Positions 53,800-64,000 of a DNA stretch of 64,000 nucleotides are shown here, one piece after another; position 1 is the first letter of the stretch; the number at the start of each line of letters is the position of its first letter. The notes below the pieces were generated by a model. It did no database searches, was not told the origin of the DNA, and worked only from the letters and a program-made list of their open reading frames with translations. Source of the stretch: Eudromia elegans (lineage: Eukaryota > Chordata > Aves > Tinamiformes > Tinamidae); the NCBI GenBank assembly GCA_003342815.1, contig PTEX01000140.1, forward strand, positions 886,694-950,693, given 5' to 3'. Made by a program: the position numbers and the translations under genes.

Positions 53800-55638
53800 C
53801 AAAGGTAAAGAGGAAGAATGCAGAAGGTATAGGGGATAAATAATCTGGGAGGAATATAGAGACTCTATCTGAGCAGGTAGGGATGGGGCTAGGAAGGCCA
53901 AAACCCGTCTAGAGTTTATTCTGATGAGGAATATCAAGGACAACTAGAAGGGCTTTGTCAAGTACAGCAGTAGGAAAAGGGGAAAGGCGGGCCACTGCTG
54001 AACAGGGTAGTGGCCCTGGTATATTCAATGCCTTCCATGCCTCAATCTTCACCAGTAAGACTAGCTACAGGGATCCCAAATTATTCCCCTTAGAGAGAAG
54101 GGGAAGACTTACCTATAGTGAAGGGGTATCAGATTAGGGATAATGAAAAAAAAAGTCAATCTGTGGACTCTGATGGGGTGAACCCAGGAGTGCTAAGGCT
54201 GCCATCTGATGTCATTGCAAGGCCCCTCGATCATCTTTAAGAAGTGCAGGCAGTTTGGAGAGGTGTCTGGCTGTAAGAAAGCAAATGTCTTCCCAGTCTT
54301 CAAAAAGGGCAAGAAGGAGGATCTAAGGAAGTACAAGCTGATCAGTCTCATCGTGATCCCTCGAAAGGTGATGGAACAGCCAGTGCTTCTTCATTTCTAG
54401 GCACATGAAGGACAAGAAGCTGGTCTGGAATAGTCAACAAGGACTTAAAAAGGGAAAATCATGCTTAGCCAACCTGAGACTGGCTGGGGAGTTGAAGGGA
54501 GAGCAGTGGACGTTATCTTGATTTAAATAGGCTTTTAACAATCTCCCATAATGTTCTCCTAAGAAAGCTGAAGTAGATACGTATATGAGAAGACAGTGAG
54601 CAGTGGACTGCAAAATGGTTGAGCTGCTGGGCTCAGGGTTGTGACTAATGGCACAAAAGCTAGTTAAAAGCCAGGGGCTAGCAGTGTATCTCAAGGGTCA
54701 AAACCAGTACAATGCTATTGAATTTATTCATTAATAATCTGGATATTGGGACCAAACACTCATTCAGCAAGCTTGCAGATGATACAAAACTGGGAAGATT
54801 ACCTGTTATACCAGAGGGACTTGCTGCCATTCAGAGGGATATGGACAGTCTAGTGAGATGGGCAGAAGGGAACCTCTTGAGGTTCGACAAAAGCAAGTGC
54901 AGGGCCCTGCACCTAGGGAGGAGTAACCCCAGGCACCAGTGCAGGATGATGGCTGACTTGCAGGAGAGCTGCTCTATGGAGAAGGACCTGGACATCCTGG
55001 TGGTCAACAAGCTGAACATGGGTCAGCCCTGCACCCTCATACCAAAGAGAGACAACAGTATCCTGGGCTGTATTAGAGCACTGCCAGCAGGTGAAGAAGA
55101 TGATCCTTCCTCGCTGCTCAGCCCTGATGAGGGCACACCTGGAGTGCTGTGTCCATGTCTGGGTTTTCCAGTACAAGAGAGATATGGACCTACCAGAGTG
55201 ACTCTAACAAAAGGCCATGAAGATGATGAAGCATCTCTCATATGAGGAAAACCCCAGAGAGCTGGGATTGTTCAGTCTGGAAAAGAGAAGGTGCAAGGCT
55301 CAATGTGAGTGAATATCTGACAGGAAGGTGTGAAGAGCATGAGGACAGACTCTTCTTAATGGTGCCCAGTGATGGGATGAGAGGCAAGAAGCGTAACTGA
55401 AGCACTGGCAGTTCCATCTGAACACAAAGAAAAACTCTTTTATTGTGTGAGGGTGAGTGAACCTTGGAGCAGGTTGTACATAAAGAGTTGGTAGTGTCTG
55501 TCCTTGGAAATGTTCGAAGACCATCTAGACGTGGTCCAGGGTAGCCTGCTGCAGGTGACCTTGCTTGAGCAGTGGGGTTGGACTAGGTGATCTCAAGAGA
55601 TCCCTTCCCAACCCTATTCATTTGCTGATTCTGTGATT
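53800..55638 (+). mobile_element. CR1 LINE, older decayed copy, sense to FRMPD4
   Basis: The right end is a CR1 3' terminus: GGGGTTGGACTAGGTGATCT at 55575-55594, then CCCTTCCCAACCCTATTCA and a degenerate GATTCTGTGATTC repeat. Reverse-transcriptase pieces are seen in several frames: [18 protein letters not shown] in 54209-54400, and LFINNLDIGTKHSFSKLADD then TKLGR in 54712-55245. LADD replaces the usual FADD/YADD catalytic motif. Frame changes between these blocks show decay. The left boundary is uncertain because the sequence upstream of about 53800 is not recognisable as CR1. Confidence 0.88.
54712..55245 (+). pseudogene. Decayed CR1 reverse-transcriptase fragment
   Basis: This is the longest surviving open frame of the old CR1 copy. 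It begins inside the palm domain (LFINNLDIGTKHSFSK), carries LADDTKLG at the motif C position, and continues through GNLLRFDKSKCRALHLGRSN into a frame that drifts away from CR1 near its end. The first residue of the catalytic motif is altered and the fragment lacks the fingers and endonuclease, so it is non-functional. Confidence 0.85.
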
Positions 55639-58458
55639 CAAGAAAGTTTGCCTGCATCTGGCATCTGTAGATCTTTTGCAGCTGCGCACGTGTGCTTTGC
55701 ATGACACACTTTTCCATGCCAGCCTGTTCAGAACTCTCTTGCAAATGGTCTTGTTGGAGAGAAGAAAAAAGTCCAGTCTGGGGCTAAGTTTGCTGAGTCT
55801 GACTTTGGGAACAGTGATCATAGCCAGCAAGAACAAAATAAGCAAAAATAAAATCAGTAGGCTTGAGGAGAGGACAGACACTGTAGAAAATGGAACAGGT
55901 GCTATTTTCCCAGTAATACCTTGGCCAAAGTGGTTAGTGGAGTCCAGGACTTATGAGATCAGATTGTCTAGACTCTGAGCTGGGGGTCCGTGGGGGGAAA
56001 GGAACCTTTGGGGAAAGAGACTATTAAGACAGGAAAGACTGGCCAACTGTGGTAAAGGGTGAATGCTTCACCTTAGGGTAAAACTTCCAGCAACCGTCAA
56101 GAGGTAGCGTTTCATACCTCAGCTTGCCTCAAGTTAAATAATTCATTAAATCTGACCTTTCAGAATAGTGTGGTATGTAACTGGCAGAATGAGTTGGATA
56201 TAAAAAGAAGGAGAATATCAAGTGGGAATAGACAGACAATGTAAACTTGATATAAAACCACACAATGTCTGCAGTGCCATATAGGCATGCTAATAATTGG
56301 AGGTAGTTAAGGAAAAGCAGCAAAAATGAGCCGAAATTGGCCCCTTATGCAGGAGACATAAGAAAATCTAATTGGATTATCCAAGGTAAGATAACTGAGT
56401 TTGAACGTGGACACCTGAATGAGGAAGAGCTTTGCTAGCAGACACATGTTTGGCTGGGCAAAAAAGTGCAGGCCAGCTCTGAGAAACTGACTGTAGCTGA
56501 AAAATAGAAGCAGAGGAGAGAGACAGCGTGTCTGCTGGAGAAATGTCCCTTGGCACAGTCTCTAGAGGCCTGCAGTCATCCTTTGTTATTGCAGGCATAT
56601 TCTCTGAATGAAGACCTTGTGCATATATGGAAATGTGCTGTGGGTAGGTATGGCCTTCACAAAACACCTGCTATCTTAGGTTAGGAGGCTAGTGTTTTGC
56701 AGAAAGTCAGGCGCAGATCATGTTTTGCCCTTGGGATCTTTGAATGCTTAGGGCTAATAACACTGTCCTATCTCATTGTAAAATTCTGGTTGTAAGTAGC
56801 TTAGAAAGCTAAGTGTGTCTTGTTTTCATATGGCTGATTAGGAACCACTCAATGTGTGTTTGACTTTCCCAATAAGTGGCAAATTCAGTATCCCTATTTT
56901 ACAGTGGTAGATTTATGCTTTTAGACTCTTATTCAACATGACACCTGCCCATCTACATGTGTTTACCATCATGAGGAGCATTTTCCAGGACCTTGCTCAT
57001 AGCTGGTGGTGAGATGTGGTTATATTGTCTGTCTGTGCTCACCCTCCCTGCAGCTTCACTAGATATTGAGGCTGTGTGGGACTTCTGACACTTTTTTGTT
57101 GTGGTTTATAGGTATGCACCTAGACTAGTAAGCCATTTATGAGTGGAAGTGAAATGCAGCATGATTAGTACTTACTTTTCCGATACATAGTGCTGAGCAC
57201 ATAGTATTTTGCTGAGTCTGTACATTTCCTTCAGTTTTTAGTATTAGTTTTTGTTCTGCACTGACATTTAGGCAAGCAGTGTGTTGGCAATTAAAATTCT
57301 GAATATCAGGAGGGAAAAAAATTGTGGAAAGGACTGTCAGAGGAGCCCTAATCTGTTTAAGATTTACTCATTTAAGATATAGCTTTTAATCAACAGTTTA
57401 TTTAAAGTAGAGATTAATTATTCTTAATATCTAGATTAAAAAGACCATCCTTCTACTGAAATACATATCACAGTCCTGATGATACTTCATAGACTGCTTA
57501 GAGTATATTGAGTAAACAGTAAACATTTTTTAAAAAAGTTACAATATGTGCTTATGTAAGTGCCTGATAGATACTTCTGAACAGTTAAATTGTTTCAAGT
57601 AAAAAATAGTGGAATTATGAATTTTCTGCATAGTATTCTTTTCATGACAGACTACCCACAGTCTCCATGTGAGTTTTTCCTTCAACTACTACTTTAGAGT
57701 AATTACAATGCTTTTACATATATGCCATTAACAGTGAGAGAAAAAAGACTGTTATCAAGACTGCTCTTTTAGATATCTGAGGCATGTGGCAGTGTAGTAT
57801 GAGTTTCCCAGTAGGATGCAGTACTAGTTGCTGCTCATACTGCAGTAGCGATGCACAGGTTTGTATTTTTCAAGAAAGGGAATATCATTGTAAACATGAT
57901 TTTTTTTAAATCTAGTTTAATTTCTAGAGACAAACTTCAGTAGCATTTTGGATAAAAATGTATTTGCCTGGTAATCTGCTTTTAATCAGTACTGTTATTG
58001 TAAACAGAGTAACAAAATGTAGCATTTTCCAATTAGTAAAACAAGATACAGTCGTAGTAATGGTACCTAAATCTTTCCTTACTCTGTCAGTGCCTGATTT
58101 ATTAAAATACCTGCCTGTTAAGCAGTCAGGTGAGAATAGAGCAATTCTACAGCTTTGTGAATTATTTTTGTTTGCCTGAGAAAGATGATGGACTTGTTTT
58201 TGTAGACATGAAGAAAAACATCCATTTGATGTTTAGCTCAGAGACAGCTCTGAATTTACCATGTGATTGATATTCTGTATGTTCACTCTAGAAACAAAGT
58301 GTCCATAACCTTTAAAATACCAGAATGCTTGCTGACTGCTTTGTAGAAATAGTTTACTTTTGCTATCTGGCGAGGAGTGCCTGCTTCTGTAAGGCTTTGT
58401 TTGTAAGCATCTTTTAATTACTTCCAGGATGATTTGGATGAGGATTTTGACGGGTTAA
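55639..58458. other. Intronic stretch between two CR1 copies, nothing recognised
   Basis: Ordinary AT-rich sequence. Open frames of 60-100 codons show no domain. Confidence 0.7.
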
Positions 58459-59009
58459 CTCATAGAATCATGGAATGCTTAAGGTTGGAAGGGACCTCTA
58501 GAGGTCATCTAGTCCAACCCCCCTGCACACGCAGGGTCCCCTAGAGCACGGGGCACAGGGTGATGTCCAGGCGGGTTTTGAAGATCTCCAGAGAAGGAGA
58601 CTCCACAGCCTCTCTGGGCAGCCTGTTCCAGTGCTCTGTCACCCTCACTGTTAAGAAATTCCTTCGCAAGTTCCTGTGGAACTTTTGGTGCCTCAGTTTG
58701 CGGGCATTTCCTCTAGTCCTGTCACTGGCCACCACTGAGAAGAGGCCAGCCCCATCTTCCTCACTCCCTCCCTTGAGGTACTTATAGACACTGATGAGGT
58801 CCCCTCTCATCCTTCTCTTCTCCAGGCTGAAGAGGCCCAGCTCTCTCAGCCTTTCCTCATAGGGCAGATGTTCCAGGCCCCTAATCATCTTCGTAGCCCT
58901 GCGCTGGACTCTCTCCAGCAGCTCCACGTCCCTCCTGCACTGGGGAGCCCAGAACTGCACACAGTACTCGAGGTGCAGCCTCACCAGGGCTGAGGAGAGG
59001 GGCAGAATT
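58459..59009 (-). mobile_element. CR1 LINE, short 5'-truncated young copy
   Basis: The left end carries the CR1 terminal repeat (CATAGAATCATGGAATG), then the same 3' region as the copy at 21987, with only scattered differences over about 550 bases. The minus-strand frame 58541-59029 encodes the reverse-transcriptase C-terminus ([19 protein letters not shown] and onward to the usual end); its first residues are non-CR1 sequence beyond the junction. Homology stops near 59009, followed by an AT-rich stretch of repeated TTACTTG words. The element is antisense to FRMPD4. Confidence 0.95.
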
Positions 59010-59058
59010 ACTTGTAGCATTACTTGCATTACTTGTAGTAGTTGTACTTGTAATGCAC
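59010..59058 (+). repeat. TTACTTG(TAG) word repeat at a CR1 junction
   Basis: Imperfect copies of TTACTTGTAG / TTACTTGCA / TTGTACTTGTAA follow directly on the truncated 5' end of the CR1 copy. It could be filler made at insertion or a pre-existing low-complexity target. Confidence 0.7.
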
Positions 59059-62000
59059 TGATTTATGGAAAATATAGCTGTCAGATAGCAGACTTTAAGA
59101 ACGCATTTGCCTATCTGATTTGGGGGACCTTGGCAGTGCAAGTTGTTTGTGACAGGCCATTCCCAGTCACTCTCCACTGCTCTCTTTACTGGCCCAGTTC
59201 ATATCACTCTGCCTAATTCTCTCTAGCTGGTGTCCCTTTCTGATGAAGGTGTCCCTTTCTCATATTTTGAGTGCCTGCTAAGAGCTTTATAAAGCAGGTG
59301 AAAATCAGCTATTTTAAATAGGCCAAACCCGATTTTAAGGTCAATATCTATGCTATATGTTGCAAAACCAAAGCAGAGATGGGCAAGACACTGCAAGAGT
59401 GTTTTGCTGTGCTCTGCTTTATGGACTGGTACAAACAAAAATAAATGGCAAGTAGAAATAAATGAAACCAAGCACAGGTCTAGAAAGTTTTGTGGAAGTA
59501 GACTTCACCTCAGTACGATGGTCTTTGCACATGGCTACAAGCATTTTCTCATGGCTTTACCATCTGTCCATCCCATTTCCACAGCAGCGTCTCTGGTCAG
59601 GGTACATGCTATTGTGGAGGACAGTGGAAATGCGCAGCTTGCAGCAGCACCTTCAACTTTTAGCTTTTAACTGCAGGAAGGAAAATAGAGTAACCATTTT
59701 TGATAGAATTACTGAAAATCAGTTGGGATTTTTTTCTTGTATTTTTGTCACACTCAAGTTTAACTGTTAGGCAGTTTTGTTATGGCAAGTAGCATTCACA
59801 TGATTTTGTGAAAAACCCAGACATATTTAAAAGTAAGAGCCCAGTCCTGCAGGTTGCAAGGAGTGGGTACAGTCATGAACGTTGAAAGGCCAAAAATGAG
59901 AAAACCAAGTAAAAGATCCGCGATTTATCATATCTAGATTCATGAATTTTAAGTCGTGGTAGACTTTGATGCACCATTGTTTAATGGATGAATTTTGACA
60001 GTACTGAAGTAAGGTTTCTGATATAAATCAATTAATGTGCTCCTTCCTGAGGCAGTGTTACCACGAGAAGCAGTTTAAGGAGGAAAGAAGGAAGGAAGAC
60101 TATGCCCAGGAGAGTCCCTCCTGCCACATCTCTTCTGCAATTTCTCCCTAGAGACTTAAATAGTTTAACCATTTGCTTGCTGGATTGTAAGATGTACCTT
60201 TATATACATCATTAGTATTTTTTCTTATAATAATAATAGCAAAGGTTTTTTTTAAATCAACTTGCATTACTTTTCATGTTCCTGTTTTTACTCTCCTTAA
60301 GTAAGTTGTTTCAATTTTCCAGTCCTCCTCTGCCATTATAATGTTAGATTAGAAATCCAAAGCAGACTGAATCAGAAGTGTTAAAATTTAAAATTCGTAT
60401 CTATTTAAATAGAGATGAAATAGGAAAAACAAAATATACAGTTACATGATAGCACCTTTTCTACAGCATATATTATACTCAGTTATTTTCAGTGAAATCA
60501 TCTTCCTTCCTGGGCTAAGCATTTTAAACAGAACAAATTTATTAGATCCAGCCCTTACATTTATATTCTGTTTAATGAATTCTGCAATGGTGATTGCTGA
60601 AGTTCAAGAACTTGGATAAAAAACAAATGTCAACCAAAAATGTCAGTGTTGTGTGCTATATAACATCAGCATGTGAGCATTATCAAAATCAATTAACAAA
60701 TTATCAAAAGTTTTTTAAATCTGAATTAATCATTTGGAAGGGAACATGGAAATTCAGGAATCACCAGACCAAATCAGATCCAAAGTCCACTTATTCCAGT
60801 ATTTTGTATCTGATAGGACCAGCTCCAGTCGTTTCAGAAAAAGGTGAAGGAGACCACACAGGACTATATTTTCTCTCAAGGAAGATTTATTTATACAATC
60901 CCTCTCGCTAGGAGAGGCATTGCCCGCTTTTTTCTTCTCTTCCTTTTTCTAAATATGCCATAGCAGCTCTGAGTGCTCTGTGTTGCTTCAGGTCTTTCCA
61001 ACCCGTTCAGTGCAGTGCGCCTTCCTGCTGATTCCTCTGTCCAACACCATGTCCTGTAACACTGTCTTCTCCTTGCTGGCTATGTATATATTCAAAGATC
61101 AGTTTAATAATATATATGGAACCTTCAAGCGGAGATCCCAGTCGAAGGGGGAGATCCCATCTTCTCCCCTTTTCCCTTCCAGCTTCCCCTCTGCAGTGCA
61201 TGGGAATGACTCTGCATGCAGTCTAACTCTCTCTGTGTAAAGGAGAAGAAATCTTTCATTTTCAGAGCGTTATAATTCATCCCATTGCTTTGTGGTAGAT
61301 GGCCGGGGCCAGGCGCATGGGAAGGAGCAGCAGCGTTTCCCAGCCCCAGGGGTAGGAAGAAGCGCCTGCAGGTGGGAGAGGTGCAGGATCCTGCCCTTGC
61401 TTCTCCCAAATAGGGCAGCATGGAGCCCACACCAGGGAGGCAGGAGGAGCTGGAGACTACAGGGCAGCCCAGAGGAGCTGCACTTTCCCGTGAGGATCCA
61501 TAAATCTATAGACCTCTCAGATGGCTGCCTTTGTATAACCGATGGATTTGCATGCAATCAGCCAAAATACGTGCTTGTCTTTGGAGCACGTGGCATGTTT
61601 TTTGCCCAAGGCCAGGAAAGAAAGAGCTCCTAAGGCTTCCACGCAGCCCCAGCCAGGCAGGAGCAGGGATGCGGATGAAGTGAGAAGTCACTTTACCTCC
61701 AAAGCATTTTGTAAAACTTCCAAGGGCACCAGGCTGACTAAATAGGTTAATGACATTGGCAACTGCAGCCTGCGGAACAGCTAAGCAAAAGTTAGACATT
61801 TGGTCTCACAGGATGAAGCAAAGAGCTAGGAGAGGCTATTGTTTTTCATCGTTTTTTTAGATGCTGATAGTACATCATCCAAATGCAGAGGTGCTGGATT
61901 TTTGCAAGCAAAGTTTCCCTCCTTACGCTGCCTTCCTAAAGCTTCCCTTCTGGACATCATCTTTGCATTCTGCAGAAGAGCCACAGGGAAGATATGGACT

Positions 62001-63639
62001 TGGACAATTTGCTGGGAAGCTGCAGATGGAAAGAGGGTGGGGGAAAGACAGGCAGCAAACAAAAATCCCCCAAGCTCTCACTTTTTTTTTTTTCCTCCCA
62101 TTCCTCACTGTTTTTTCCTCCTTCTTACTTTTCTTTTTTAATGCGGAATATTCTTGATTTTGAGAATCTGATTCTATCAGAAAACTTCTCTTCCCTATCT
62201 CCTTCCTTTATGTAATTTTGTGGCTGTCACTCCATTGCAGCCTGAGAGCTGATATACTGAGCACGTCTTTCAGCATCACTGAAATACAAAAAGATGGGGT
62301 TGCAAGATCTGAAAGAGATTTTTAGTATTGAGAACATTTGCTAGAGAATCAGGGTTTATTAATTTTCAACTGCTAACTCATTTTTTATTCTTATGTGGCC
62401 ATACATACTATGAGGAATTAATGAGAAGCAGCTGGCCACTTTTGTGTCCAGATTGGGTTACAAGTGATTAAAATGTGTTATCGCTGATCTGTGACCTTTC
62501 TGTTCAGATCTTGTATCCATGCTGTTGCAGCGGGTAGCATCAACCTACAGGCCAAAATTATTCATGAGGGTAGACTCCTCTCTTAATCTTCAGCCACAAA
62601 CTACTGACCTGTAGTTGTCGAGAAACTTGGCAAGCCAGTGCTTCCAATCTAGCACTTTGCAGCAGCACTAAGTGTAATTTTAAAATAATAGTTTAATTGG
62701 CTTTTTAAAATCATATTCACAGTTAATTAAACTCCAGAGAAGTCTTCAGGTTGCTCAGAAAAATTACCGTGTGGCCACATAATGAAGAATGTTATGTGTG
62801 TTGGAACGTAAGGGATTTTACCACGATTTCTGTCAGACTGCATTTTGAAAAGTCTATTTTTAATCTTGCACTTTGAAATGTAGCTGTTAAAGAACGTATA
62901 TCCTTTGGATGCTAAATCTTCTGTTGTGCCCCCTTTGAGAATTAAATTTTAGTACATGTCCTTGGAACAAAGAATTTAGTCCTGCACAGATAGATCACTG
63001 CCAGTGTGTACAGGTGAGCAGATAAGGCTTTGGAAGCTCTTCTGCTTATCTCGTGATTGTAGCTGAGGGGAGGGATAGCTGTGCTGCCTAATGACTTTGT
63101 CAACCAGCTTCAAATGGAAGTCCGTAATGTAATGACAATAACAGTATCAACTGTTCAGTACTCTTCAATAGAAAAATGTGTACCTAAGAGAAAAATCTGC
63201 AAGCCCCTGAGCTTCTTGCTCATAGGAGTTTTTATAGGAAAAAAGACTCAATATCTCATTTTTTCAGATTAGCTGAAGATATTTAGCCAGCTTGTACATG
63301 AGATGCATGTTTCTGTGCATCATAGTGGAGTCAGACCACAAGATCCAGCCCCACAGTGTCCATAGCAGAGTCTAGGTGCCTAAAACCCTGCACGCAAAGC
63401 ACAGAACAGACAGCTGATCTACTTCTGCGTGTGACCGGCCAGGGTGGTTTTCCAGCAGTAAAATTGCTCCCATGTCTGTCTGAAAATTTCCCTGTGCAGC
63501 GTTCGGGTGTTGGAAGTCAGGCCTTTAGCCCGAGCTAGCCGCATGTAGCCGTGCCGAAGACGGGAGGAACTAATCCGCTTGCAGCTGTCTCTCTTCTCGG
63601 ATAATAGAAGGTGTGCAGGGAAATATTTTAAGCCGTAAT
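59059..63639. other. Intronic stretch, no exon recognised
   Basis: It contains the ancient LINE fragment at 60755 and a GC-richer part at about 61290-61480 with overlapping frames on both strands (up to 113 codons). No splice-flanked coding frame was recognised. Confidence 0.65.
60755..60870. mobile_element. Ancient L3/CR1-like LINE fragment
   Basis: GACCAAATCAGATCCAAAGT, CCACTTATTCCAGTATTTTG and CCAGCTCCAGTCGTTTCAGA follow the order of the ancient amniote L3/CR1 module also seen at 17618 (agaccagatcagaccca... ccagtat... cagtggccagt... cttcagag). It is heavily mutated and has the same orientation as the other fragment. Confidence 0.55.
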
Positions 63640-64000
63640 GCTTCCTGCTTTTAAAGAGCTGCGGCTGTGCAGGCTGCATCTCACCTCTGAAACCCTGCTC
63701 GGAGGAGCGCCCGGAGCTGCTGGTTGTGCGGGCTGGACGGAGCACCGCAGCCTGTGGCCCGTGTGCATCCACGGACCACGGAGCGAGCTCCCCTGCCCTC
63801 GCCCCCGGGAACATGCCTGGAAAAAGCATGTCCCCCCTGGCGGCGCTGGGTCCTGCACAGAGGAGATGGCTATTGACAGATTCGCTCCCGATTGCAGCCG
63901 GAGGCAGCCGCCGCGGTGTGCCCTCACCCCGCTTATATAATGGCCGGTGCTTAGCGCGCTTGCGTAAGAGGGCTCTGCGTCCGCTTAAGCATTTTGTGTC
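63640..64000 (+). promoter_or_regulatory. CpG-rich patch with TATA-like box; candidate internal promoter
   Basis: About 28 CpG dinucleotides fall in the last 340 bases, against a background where whole 60-base lines often have none; GC content is also clearly higher. A TATA-like TATATAAT lies at 63934-63941 on the + strand, followed by GC-rich sequence (GCGCGCTTGCGTAAGAGGGC) where a start site would fall about 30 bases later. If real, it would start a transcript in the sense of FRMPD4 within this intron, or belong to an unrelated transcript. No exon-donor structure can be judged because the window ends. Confidence 0.4.

Noticed and set aside
63419..63940. Frames of 99-136 codons at the right end as protein-coding exons
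   Set aside because: They overlap on both strands in a CpG-rich patch with no domain; open frames are expected there.

Overview
The window reads as one piece of vertebrate, specifically avian, nuclear DNA. It is AT-rich, non-coding for almost all of its length, and carries CR1 (chicken repeat 1) LINEs with the bird-type 3' end (octamer-like ATTCTGTG / ATTCTATG repeats), but no Alu, L1 or B elements. CR1 copies alone could also fit another archosaur or a turtle. The recently active-looking CR1 copies and the composition make a bird most likely.

Only one gene is supported: FRMPD4 (FERM and PDZ domain containing 4, also called Preso), on the + strand. Two consecutive coding exons are visible, 38089-38249 and 40417-40519, with good acceptors, matching phases and a joined reading frame. 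They encode the linker after the WW domain and most of the N-terminal part of the PDZ domain. The WW exon (upstream) and the exon after 40519 (downstream) were not found, so 1-38088 is read as the 3' part of a large intron, 38250-40416 as a complete 2.2 kb intron, and 40520-64000 as the 5' part of another large intron. FRMPD4 is known as a very large gene with long introns, which fits.

The rest is intronic sequence with repeats. Two young CR1 copies lie antisense to the gene, at 21987-23553 and 58459-59009. Two older, decayed CR1 copies are at 42594-44780 (antisense) and 53800-55638 (sense), with a short CR1 3' end at 19128-19257 (sense). Three or four very old L3/CR1-like fragments sit near 9090, 17618, 39690 and 60755. 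Microsatellites, homopolymer runs and several short tandem duplications are scattered throughout.

Three intervals stand out from the AT-rich background by GC and CpG content: 10735-11100, 30470-31110 and, most clearly, 63640-64000. The last has a TATA-like box at 63934-63941 and could be an internal promoter, but it runs off the window edge. No RNA gene, CRISPR array, endogenous retrovirus or novel enzymatic system was seen. Most of the small open frames are chance frames in intronic DNA or CR1 reverse-transcriptase remnants.
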